A DNA stretch of 12,375 bases, taken from Myxococcales bacterium (GTDB lineage Bacteria; Myxococcota_A; Polyangia; Fen-1088). Under the pieces are notes generated by a model. It saw only the letters and a list, made by a program, of their open reading frames with translations. It was not told where the DNA came from and did not search any database. The stretch spans positions 1 through 12,375 of the forward strand of contig PMZX01000403.1 of the NCBI GenBank assembly GCA_003170035.1, read 5' to 3'. Positions 5,358 to 12,029 of the stretch are shown here, one piece after another. A program made the translations under genes and the position numbers. The stretch's first letter is position 1, and every line of letters starts with the position of its first letter.

Positions 5358-7300
5358 GCAGGACCTATGTTGTCTTGCTCGCCACGCTGGCCCTGTGTGC
5401 GGCGTGTACGGACGCGAATCTGTACGGCAAGAACTACGCGCCCAACCTGGCCAACCGGATCTCATTCGAAGGCAATCTTTGCACGGACGATCCCGCGGCC
5501 ATCGCGTTCCCGCAGAAAACGGTCGTGGTGATGGATGGCACGGGCGACATGGTCGCGGGCGATCCAGCAGGGCACCGCATCCAAACCCTACGTGCATTCT
5601 TGGGACGCCATCGCGATCCCAATCAGGCGGTGTCGCTGCTGCTCATGGGAGCAGAGGCTCGGACGCTGTTTCCGGGATTCTCTTCCGATTCGGTGCAGAT
5701 CGATGCCGCGCTCGAAGCGATGGCCGCCAGCGCAGGGCAAGCGCAGCGCAACTACCTTGATACCCTGCGCGTGCTTTCCACCATCATCGAGGATGATCTG
5801 CTGGCCTCGGATCCGGGCACCCGCAGCCGCACCCGCTACGCGGTGCTGTTCGTGGCCGCAGGGCCGCCCACTCCCGCCATGCCGATCCCCTGGTGCATTG
5901 CCCAGAATAGCACGGACTGTGACAAGGACTTTTCCATCGCGTTTTGCGACGCCCCCCCGGACACCACCCAAACCGCCTCTGACTGCGAGCTTGCACTCTA
6001 CGGCAAGACGGTCGCGGATCTGCGCAGCTATGTGCGCGATCAGGGCGGACAGGATCTCATCTTCCACACCTTCTCGCTTAGTTCGGACCAGCGGGCGAAC
6101 GAAGTCCTGGGCGACATGGCCCGGGCAGGACTGGGGGAACTTGTGCAACAGACGCCCATCACCTTGGACTTCCTGGCGGTGGACGTGGACCGGCCGGGTA
6201 GCCGCTTGGTCCTGCGCGAAATCGTGGTCATGAACAACAACACCCTGCTGCGCGGCCCGGCGCCAGTGGCCGACAGCGACGGGGATGGGCTGTCCGACGA
6301 GGAAGAAGCCAAGGCCGGCACCGATCCCCTGAATCCGGACACCGATGGGGATGGGGTGGGAGATGGGATCGAGACCCGGCTGGCTGCGACCGGGAGCGAG
6401 TTCGACCCTCTGGTTCCGGGAACATTCAAGGCGTGCGCCAAGCTGACCGACCTTCGGGCGGACCACGACCTCGATGGCCTCAACGATTGCGAGGAGGCCG
6501 TCCTGCGCACCGATCCCTATCTGGCCGATTCCGATCGCGATGGGGTGCCCGACTTGGTGGAGGTTCGTCTGGGCAGCAACCCGCTGGTCGACGATCGGTT
6601 GATCGACAGCGATCAGGATGGCATCGCCAACGGCGACGAGGTGAAAGAAGGCCTCGATCCCTGGACCAACGATTCTTCGCGCGACCTGGAATATGGCTAT
6701 CAGTACCGCACCGTGGACGAGGGCGAGACCGAACGCCTGGAAGCCACCCCGAACGAACCCTTCCCGGGTGTGCGCATCGTGAATATCAAGCTGGGCACAA
6801 GCACGGTTTGGGCCCTGCGGCTTTCGGGGGAAATCCCGCCGCGGCTGGCATGGGCCGAGAACGAAAGCACGCTGCCCAATGGGGCCGAGGACGATCCCAG
6901 CGCCTCAGTCGCGCTGACCAGCGCGGGGGACCTGACGCTGGACTCACCCCAGGGCGGGCAATTGGTGGTTAGGATCGATCCAACTCTGTTGCCACCGCCC
7001 GGCTCGCCTGCGACCGATGTTCGTGTGATCCTGCGAACCACCTCACGAACCTGCTTTCACATGGATGTGCGCAACATCTCGCTGGTCGAAACCCGCGAGC
7101 TGCCCACCGGACGCCCGGGTCGCGGATGGAACACGTTGCGGCTCTATGTGGGCGAGGTGCCGCTCGACTCCCCGAATGGCAACACCATCTACAAGGCCAT
7201 GACTGTGCCCGTCCGCTTTGTCGCCCCGGACAGCAAGACCCCGAATGTCGCATTCATCCACGTCGCCGACGAGGACCTCCTACTTCTAGCCCCAGAGTGA
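5354..7300 (+). CDS. VWA-like/TSP3 lipoprotein paralogue with degenerate MIDAS
   Basis: A 648-residue lipoprotein starting at GTG 5354, chosen for its GGAGG site, its GTGA overlap with the previous stop and the signal peptide that begins there. The lipid Cys is Cys18 (CAAC). The mature start CTDANLY matches CSEASLY of the paralogue at 656-2308. A VWA-like fold spans about residues 54-290, but the metal-site residues have changed: DGTGD (61-65) replaces DxSxS, Arg132 stands where Thr is expected, and AAG (168-170) replaces SDG. A Cys-containing insert (C181, C189, C198, C211) follows this third loop. TSP3-like calcium motifs occupy 307-436. About 110 extra beta-rich residues (455-563) precede the shared C-terminal domain (about 566-640), where the first Cys is kept (Cys567) but its likely partner is missing. 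Probably a structural or partner subunit and not a metal-dependent adhesin; this is inferred. Confidence 0.87.
   Translation: MSRTYVVLLATLALCAACTDANLYGKNYAPNLANRISFEGNLCTDDPAAIAFPQKTVVVMDGTGDMVAGDPAGHRIQTLRAFLGRHRDPNQAVSLLLMGAEARTLFPGFSSDSVQIDAALEAMAASAGQAQRNYLDTLRVLSTIIEDDLLASDPGTRSRTRYAVLFVAAGPPTPAMPIPWCIAQNSTDCDKDFSIAFCDAPPDTTQTASDCELALYGKTVADLRSYVRDQGGQDLIFHTFSLSSDQRANEVLGDMARAGLGELVQQTPITLDFLAVDVDRPGSRLVLREIVVMNNNTLLRGPAPVADSDGDGLSDEEEAKAGTDPLNPDTDGDGVGDGIETRLAATGSEFDPLVPGTFKACAKLTDLRADHDLDGLNDCEEAVLRTDPYLADSDRDGVPDLVEVRLGSNPLVDDRLIDSDQDGIANGDEVKEGLDPWTNDSSRDLEYGYQYRTVDEGETERLEATPNEPFPGVRIVNIKLGTSTVWALRLSGEIPPRLAWAENESTLPNGAEDDPSASVALTSAGDLTLDSPQGGQLVVRIDPTLLPPPGSPATDVRVILRTTSRTCFHMDVRNISLVETRELPTGRPGRGWNTLRLYVGEVPLDSPNGNTIYKAMTVPVRFVAPDSKTPNVAFIHVADEDLLLLAPE
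6272..6661 (+). repeat. TSP3-like calcium-binding repeat array, third paralogue
   Basis: About six Asp-rich motifs (residues 307-436), e.g. ADSDGDGLSDEEE, PDTDGDGVGDGIE, ADSDRDGVPDLVE and IDSDQDGIANGDE. The motif spacing follows the second paralogue closely, including a Cys-containing spacer (CAKLTDLRADHDLDGLNDCEE). Confidence 0.75.
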
Positions 7301-7304
7301 TCTC

Positions 7305-7742
7305 ATGAGAGCAACACGGCGCAGTCGCATCATCCTGTCCCTCGTTGCAGTCTGGCTCGCCTGGAGTGTGGCGGGTACGGCGCTGGCTGCTGGCAAGCGG
7401 AAGTCAGGCTCGCACCGCAAGACGCCCACGGCCCAACACCGCAACGGGAGCAGCAGCACGGCCATAGACGTGGGCGCGGCGCCTGCCGGCAAGCCGGGGA
7501 CGGCAAAGCCTGTGGTTGAGGTCAGGCCGCAGTCCGGTGACACCCGCGGGGCCACGCGCGAGACCGTCCGACAGGAATCGCGCATCGAATTCGACGAACG
7601 TATGCTGCGCGGGCAGTCTGCCTCGGGCGTGATCTATCTCTTCCAGCGCTCACCCAGCGAGTTCAAGAGCATCGTGCAAGTTCCTGACAGCTTCCGGCCA
7701 CGCACCGTGGAGATCCTTTCGCCGGGCCAGGAGAGGAGATGA
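7305..7742 (+). CDS. Small secreted protein of Glt/Nfs-type clusters (GltF-like by position)
   Basis: A 145-residue predicted periplasmic protein. It has a basic N-terminus, a hydrophobic segment (about 9-24) and a signal peptidase I-like site near TALA|AG (28/29). Residues 30-90 are Lys/Arg/Ser/Ala-rich, low-complexity and probably disordered. Residues 93-137 form the conserved-looking part, with FDERMLRGQSASGVIYLFQR then FKSIVQVPDSFRPRTVEIL. I recognise this pattern from small proteins next to PglI/AgmX-type genes in myxobacteria. In M. xanthus, gltF (agnC) precedes gltG (pglI); the same order is seen here, so a GltF-like role is proposed with low certainty. The ATG is 4 bp after the previous stop with only a weak ribosome site. 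The stop overlaps the next ATG (ATGA). Confidence 0.75.
   Translation: MRATRRSRIILSLVAVWLAWSVAGTALAAGKRKSGSHRKTPTAQHRNGSSSTAIDVGAAPAGKPGTAKPVVEVRPQSGDTRGATRETVRQESRIEFDERMLRGQSASGVIYLFQRSPSEFKSIVQVPDSFRPRTVEILSPGQERR
7729..7733 (+). promoter_or_regulatory. Shine-Dalgarno for the FHA/TonB-like gene
   Basis: AGGAG is 5 nt before ATG 7739 and is followed at once by a second AGGAG (7734-7738). It supports the ATGA-overlap start. Confidence 0.65.
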
Positions 7743-9922
7743 CAGGAGGGTCCCCCAAGCAGCGCGGCGCTCTCGAAGTCATCCTCTTCGAGGAGACGCG
7801 CTTTCGCGGCTCGCTGATGTTCACCTCGTCCGAGGTAACCATCGGCAGCGATGCCGGCGTGATGGTCCACCTGGCGGATCCCGACGTGGCACCCTGTCAT
7901 GCGGTGCTGCGCTTCGATGGAGAGTGCTGCCGGATCGAGGATTGCGGGAGCGCGCTAGGGACAGAGGTCAATGGTGTGGCGGTGGCAACCCAGGCCCTCG
8001 ATGGGACGGATGAGATTTCCATTGGACGTTACCGGTTGCGCATCACGGTGCACAAGGCGGACGCGACGCCTGCGACGGTTTCCGTGCACGCGGTCCCCAA
8101 GCCCGTAGCGGCGGCCCCACCCAAATTTCCGCCGCTTCCATCCCAGCCGCCATCCCGGCTGCCGCCGTCCCCGGCGGTGACCTTGCCCCGTCCCGTACCG
8201 TCGGCAGCACCGGCCGTCGCCGTCCGGCCTCTCGGCAAACCACCCCCGATTCCGCCCCCAGCGCTGCCTCCCCCGCCTGTGGCCGCCGTCCCACCGCCTG
8301 CAAGACCCAGAGCGGTTGCAGTGCCACCGGTTTTGCGATCGATGCCCGCGGCATCCGCACGCCCGGTCTCCGGGTCGCCTCCCCTTGCGCATGCGTCGCG
8401 AGCCGCCTTGCCGATCCCTGCAGCCGCGCAGAGCGCGCCCGCGATTGCCACCGCGACGGCGCTGCGCACTTCTCCGCGCGCCGAGGAAGAAGAGGTGCCG
8501 GTCAGCGACCTCTTCGTGGTCACCGCCGAGAAGCCCCTCCCGAGGCCCCCGCCTCCGGCCCGCGCCAGCAGGTCCGACGATGACGATGACGATGACGATG
8601 ACGCTGCTTTCGAGCCAACCTTCTCGCTGCTCAATGGTCTGTGCGAGGGTGGACTGGCAGGCGCTTCGACCGAGCACGCCGTCGAGGTCATCCGGTTCCG
8701 CCATGGCTGCGTGACGAAACTTCGCCACCTGCGCGGCGGCGAACGGCTGCACCTCCCCGGACTGCGCAAAGCAGTCGGCCGATCCCCTCGCCGAGGGAGT
8801 TTCGCCTTCTTTAGCGACGCTCTGCCGGAGAATGCGGCCATCAGGCAAGCGGGCCAGTCTATCGACGATGTCCTTTGGCGGCGCCGCGCCGACAAACGCG
8901 GCCGCGTCCCTCTCGATCCCTGCACGCAGGTGCTTCTTCCGTTGCCGAGTGGCGAAGGCGTTCTCATACATTTGGTGCCCGCCGCGGCGCCGTTGCCCAA
9001 GGCGCCTGCACGCCTCAAGCCGACCAAGGTCATGCTGTGGATCGGGGGTCTCTCCCTGCTGGTCCACTTGGTCATCTTCGCCGTCATCGGCCTCACCAGC
9101 CTCGTGCGGCGCGAGTACATCGTGGAGAGTAAGGAGGGGCGTTTCGCCCGCATCGCGCTCAAGGAGATCGAGCTGGAACCTCCGGCCGCGCCGCCCGCGC
9201 GCGAGAAGAAGAAGGCCAAGCCCGAGCCCAGTGAGAATGCGCCGAGCGAGACAGCGCCCAGGGTGGCCGTGGCTCGCATTCCACGGGCGCGCACCACCCC
9301 TGCACCCCAAGCCTCGGCCACGGCCCAGAAACTCCTGTCCGCCCTGGGCAGCATGTCCACGGGACCCAAGACCTCGGTAGCCACTGCCATGAGCAACCTG
9401 GACGCCGTGGGCCCGGTGCGGGGTGGCGGTTTCAAAGTCTCGGGCGCCATCGGCAAGCTGCCGGGCGATTCCTTGCGCCTCGCCGCTGCGGGCAGTGGCA
9501 TCGGACGCATCGACACCAAGTCCGCCAACGACGTGGGAAAGAACCTGGGCCGCGTACTGGCGCGCGGGCCCACCGGGCAAGTCCGCGCGCAGGTTACGAC
9601 CAAACCCAACACCATGAAGGTGGAAGGCCATCTGGACCGCGGCGAGATCCAGCGCGTGATCAACAGCCACATTCACGAATTGCAGGGCTGCTACGAACGC
9701 CAACTCATCGTCAGCCCCAACCTCTCGGGCAAGGTCAGTTTCGAATGGGTGATCGGTACCAGCGGTGCCGTGACCTCGGTCAAGATCAAGACTTCCACCC
9801 TGTCGAGCAACGAGGCCACCAGTTGCATGCAGGCAGCCATTCGCCGCTGGCAGTTCCCATCGCCCAGTGGCGGCTCCGTCACCGTCATCTATCCCATCGC
9901 GCTGGCCACCTCCGGCACCTAG
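7739..9922 (+). CDS. FHA – TM – AgmX/PglI C-terminal domain protein (GltG/NfsG-like)
   Basis: A 727-residue inner-membrane transducer. Residues ~10-105 form an FHA fold (VTIGSD, HAVL, IEDCGSALGTEVNG, DEISIGRYRL). A Pro/Ala-rich linker follows (about 115-275), then a run of nine Asp (280-288). A second cytoplasmic module lies at about 313-415. One transmembrane helix lies at about 431-455. The periplasmic part has a Lys/Glu/Pro-rich stretch (485-505), a Gly-rich segment, and a TonB-like AgmX/PglI C-terminal domain (about 628-723) with INSHIHELQGCYERQL, GKVSFEWVIGTSGAV and the paired Cys651/Cys696. In M. xanthus GltG/PglI and the paralogue NfsG have this layout and are thought to link a proton-driven inner-membrane motor to periplasmic and outer-membrane partners. 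The FHA lacks the usual phosphothreonine-contact residues. Overlaps the preceding gene by 4 bp. GltG versus NfsG versus another paralogue cannot be decided by eye. Confidence 0.88.
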   Translation: MTGGSPKQRGALEVILFEETRFRGSLMFTSSEVTIGSDAGVMVHLADPDVAPCHAVLRFDGECCRIEDCGSALGTEVNGVAVATQALDGTDEISIGRYRLRITVHKADATPATVSVHAVPKPVAAAPPKFPPLPSQPPSRLPPSPAVTLPRPVPSAAPAVAVRPLGKPPPIPPPALPPPPVAAVPPPARPRAVAVPPVLRSMPAASARPVSGSPPLAHASRAALPIPAAAQSAPAIATATALRTSPRAEEEEVPVSDLFVVTAEKPLPRPPPPARASRSDDDDDDDDDAAFEPTFSLLNGLCEGGLAGASTEHAVEVIRFRHGCVTKLRHLRGGERLHLPGLRKAVGRSPRRGSFAFFSDALPENAAIRQAGQSIDDVLWRRRADKRGRVPLDPCTQVLLPLPSGEGVLIHLVPAAAPLPKAPARLKPTKVMLWIGGLSLLVHLVIFAVIGLTSLVRREYIVESKEGRFARIALKEIELEPPAAPPAREKKKAKPEPSENAPSETAPRVAVARIPRARTTPAPQASATAQKLLSALGSMSTGPKTSVATAMSNLDAVGPVRGGGFKVSGAIGKLPGDSLRLAAAGSGIGRIDTKSANDVGKNLGRVLARGPTGQVRAQVTTKPNTMKVEGHLDRGEIQRVINSHIHELQGCYERQLIVSPNLSGKVSFEWVIGTSGAVTSVKIKTSTLSSNEATSCMQAAIRRWQFPSPSGGSVTVIYPIALATSGT
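8576..8602 (+). repeat. GACGAT microsatellite coding for Asp9
   Basis: Alternating gac/gat codons, a 27-bp tract of 4.5 hexamer units, encode nine Asp residues at 280-288 of the FHA protein, between the Pro-rich linker and the second cytoplasmic module. Loss or gain of a hexamer would stay in frame. Confidence 0.9.
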
Positions 9923-9926
9923 ACAT

Positions 9927-9930
9927 GGAG
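9927..9930 (+). promoter_or_regulatory. Shine-Dalgarno deciding between two ATGs
   Basis: GGAG is 6 nt upstream of ATG 9937. The in-frame ATG at 9925 overlaps this site and has no Shine-Dalgarno of its own, so 9937 is preferred; it also gives a standard signal peptide beginning MRRF. Confidence 0.6.
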
Positions 9931-9936
9931 ACACGC

Positions 9937-10590
9937 ATGAGACGCTTCCCATTCCTGCCCACTACGCTTTTCGCCCTTGCCACCGTCTGGCTGACCGGCT
10001 CGGCCGCCCACGCACAGGATGAACTTGACGAGGAACAGGTCGCGGCCTACGCCGTGCAAGCCCGGCTGTTCCGGCTGGGCGGCGAGCTCACCGTGGCGGC
10101 CGGGCTTCTGCCCATCAACGCCTTCAACAAGGGGCTGACCGTCGGCGGGTCATTCACCTATCACGTGAGCACGTCCTGGGCCTGGGAGATCATCCATGGC
10201 GCCTATGTGTACAAGCAACTCGACACCGGACTGAAGCGGGAGCTGCTGGAAAACTTCGACGTGCAGCCCACCGACATCGCGGCCATCGATTTCATCCTAT
10301 CGTCGAACCTAGTGCTCAAACCCTTCTACGGAAAACTGGCCGTGCTCAACCGTCGCGTGATTCACATGGATGTGTCCATTCCGTTCGGCGTGGCCTTGGC
10401 CCGATACACCAACCCGCAGGCGTATCTGCTGGGCCCCGATGCCGGACTCATCTTCCGGGTCTACGTCAGCCCGCATGTCTCGTTTTGCTTGGATGTCCGC
10501 GACCACGTGTTCTTCAACCACTGGGTCACGCGCAACGAGGTGCATGTGTCTCTGGGGGCGGCGTTTGCTTGGGGGGGCGACGAGCGATGA
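9937..10590 (+). CDS. Outer-membrane beta-barrel protein, myxobacterial type (GltA/GltB/NfsA/NfsB-like)
   Basis: A 217-residue outer-membrane protein. The signal peptide (1-26) ends AHA|QD. The rest is a series of short amphipathic beta strands with conserved turns: YAVQARLFRLGGELTVAAG, TVGGSFTYHVSTSWAWEI, LVLKPFYGKLAVLNRRVIH and VYVSPHVSFCLDVRDHVFF. These fit the small outer-membrane beta-barrel family found in myxobacteria, to which I believe the GltA/GltB and NfsA/NfsB type proteins are related. The length suits an eight- to ten-stranded barrel. The C-terminus is AFAWGGDER and lacks the usual terminal aromatic residue. In the Glt system such barrels connect the trans-envelope complex with the surface adhesin. 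The ATG is 14 bp after the FHA gene; the stop overlaps the next ATG (ATGA). The exact paralogue cannot be assigned by eye. Confidence 0.82.
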   Translation: MRRFPFLPTTLFALATVWLTGSAAHAQDELDEEQVAAYAVQARLFRLGGELTVAAGLLPINAFNKGLTVGGSFTYHVSTSWAWEIIHGAYVYKQLDTGLKRELLENFDVQPTDIAAIDFILSSNLVLKPFYGKLAVLNRRVIHMDVSIPFGVALARYTNPQAYLLGPDAGLIFRVYVSPHVSFCLDVRDHVFFNHWVTRNEVHVSLGAAFAWGGDER

Positions 10591-12029
10591 CGAGGCTTCT
10601 CGCTTGCTGGTTGTGGCTCGCGGCAGCCCCAGCGCCCGCGGCCCCGCCCTCGGCTGCGCCGGAACGGCCAGCCGAGGCGCCGGCGGACGCCGACGAGCGT
10701 ATGGATCGTGGCTTGGAGTTCCTGATTGCCAAGAAGACAAGCCAAGGGGCGGCCGTACTCTATGCCTTGTACGCAGCGCTGCCCGAAACCGATCTGCGAC
10801 GGGACGCCGCTGCTTTTCGCCTGGCGGGTGCCCTGGTCGACTTGGGTTTTGTTCAGGCCGGAATCGAGTTCTATCTGGAGGTCTTGACCGGCCGTCGCTC
10901 ACCCGACCTGCTGGGCAAGACCCTGGGGGCATTGAGGCCGCTCTACGAGCGCGGCCTGATCGAGGAATGGCGTTTCCTCGACGGTGTGGTCTACGCCAGT
11001 CAGTACGGTGATCTGGAACCCGACGTGGCGGACTTCGTCGAGTATCTCCAGGCGCTGGGTGACCTGCGCTTGGGCTTCGGTACCTGGGGACGGGCGCGGC
11101 TCGAGACGCTGGCGACCACCGATCGGTTGTACGGATGGCGCGCCCGCTACCTTCTGGCCGTCGATCGCGTGTCCCAGCGCAACGACGAAGGCGCCGAAAA
11201 ACTCCTGCGTCAGATCCTGGAGAATGCCGCGGCGCCGGCCGATGTGCGCAATCTGGCCAGCCTGGCCCTGGCCCGCCTGCTCTACGAGCACAAGAAATAC
11301 GAGGAGGCGTGGACCTTCTACACACAGGTTCGCCTGCCGTTAGTGGAACAGGACGTGGTGCTGCTCGAGCGGGCCTGGGACCGCATCGCAAGCGAAGACA
11401 ACCAGCGCGCGCTGGGCATGGTCGTCGGTCTGGGCGCGCCCATCTATCGGCGCCTGTTTGCCCCCGAGCGCGATTTGATTCGCGCCATGGCATTGCGCCG
11501 CTTGTGTCAGTATCGCGCGGCTCACCTGGCGGTCAACGAGTTTCGTGCGCGCTACGGGGCGCTCGTGCGCAAGGCACGCGATCGAGCGGGTCTGCGCGAA
11601 GATCCGCAGATCGAGCAATGGGCTGCCTGGGGCACTCGGCTGGCGCCCTGGGCGCGCCTGCGCACGCGCCTGCGTACCGAGAAGGCCCTGGTGTCGCAGG
11701 TGGGCGACGAACGGCTGGCCCAGCACCTGCAGACCCTCTATACCGCGCGCTTGGCCTACACCGAGGAGACCCTGAACCGGGGGTTGGTGCGCGCCATCGA
11801 TCAGGTGGTAGACGAACTTCTGCGGGTGGACGAACAGATGAGCCTGATCGACTACGAGATCGGCGCGGGTCTGATGAAGCCCGGTGGCAACCGAGCGGGC
11901 CATGTGACCGCGCGATCGGGCGAGTTGCCCTACGGCTCGCCCCAAGCGTTTTTCCGATTCGACGGCGAATATTGGTCTGACGAACTCACCGACTTCGCGG
12001 TCATTTCCGACGACAGGTGCCTGCGATGA
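10587..12029 (+). CDS. Secreted TPR/helical-repeat protein (GltC-like)
   Basis: A 480-residue predicted periplasmic protein. Start at ATG 10587 in an ATGA overlap with the barrel gene; it gives a short Ala/Pro-rich signal peptide (MTRLLACWLWLAAAPAPAA), whereas the in-frame ATG at 10485 lies inside the barrel coding sequence. Residues ~35-330 are mostly alpha-helical with TPR-like pairs, clearest at 220-250 (RNLASLALARLLYEHKKYEE followed by AWTFYTQV). Residues 360-430 look like long, charged helices and may form a coiled coil. The C-terminus carries an aromatic motif, FRFDGEYWSDELTDF (456-470), that I associate with TPR proteins of Glt/Nfs-type clusters. Position directly after an outer-membrane barrel matches the gltB-gltA-gltC order of M. 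xanthus. Proposed role: periplasmic adaptor between the FHA/TonB-like protein and the outer-membrane components. The domain call is moderate and the GltC label is tentative. Confidence 0.8.
   Translation: MTRLLACWLWLAAAPAPAAPPSAAPERPAEAPADADERMDRGLEFLIAKKTSQGAAVLYALYAALPETDLRRDAAAFRLAGALVDLGFVQAGIEFYLEVLTGRRSPDLLGKTLGALRPLYERGLIEEWRFLDGVVYASQYGDLEPDVADFVEYLQALGDLRLGFGTWGRARLETLATTDRLYGWRARYLLAVDRVSQRNDEGAEKLLRQILENAAAPADVRNLASLALARLLYEHKKYEEAWTFYTQVRLPLVEQDVVLLERAWDRIASEDNQRALGMVVGLGAPIYRRLFAPERDLIRAMALRRLCQYRAAHLAVNEFRARYGALVRKARDRAGLREDPQIEQWAAWGTRLAPWARLRTRLRTEKALVSQVGDERLAQHLQTLYTARLAYTEETLNRGLVRAIDQVVDELLRVDEQMSLIDYEIGAGLMKPGGNRAGHVTARSGELPYGSPQAFFRFDGEYWSDELTDFAVISDDRCLR

Noticed and set aside
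4480..5760. 426-codon + frame overlapping the propeller and third VWA genes
   Set aside because: Trp/Arg/Cys-rich out-of-frame translation without structure; the competing frames carry the propeller repeats and the VWA lipoprotein.
6272..6661. Asp-rich repeats as EF-hands or a CRISPR-like array
   Set aside because: The spacing and D-x-D-x-D-G pattern fit TSP3-like repeats and lack EF-hand helices. The DNA repeats are coding and degenerate, without spacer structure.
7955..9952. Long minus-strand open frames (665 and 547 codons) opposite the FHA/TonB-like gene
   Set aside because: They are composition shadows of a GC-rich gene. Their translations are Arg/Gly/Ala-rich with no domain, and the + frame has clear FHA, TM and TonB-like parts.
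10485..10586. In-frame upstream ATG for the GltC-like gene
   Set aside because: Lies within the barrel coding sequence and masks the signal peptide; ATG 10587 forms a typical ATGA junction.
10309..11493. 394-codon minus-strand frame across the barrel/TPR junction
   Set aside because: Arg/Pro-rich translation typical of antisense shadow and spanning two well-supported + genes.
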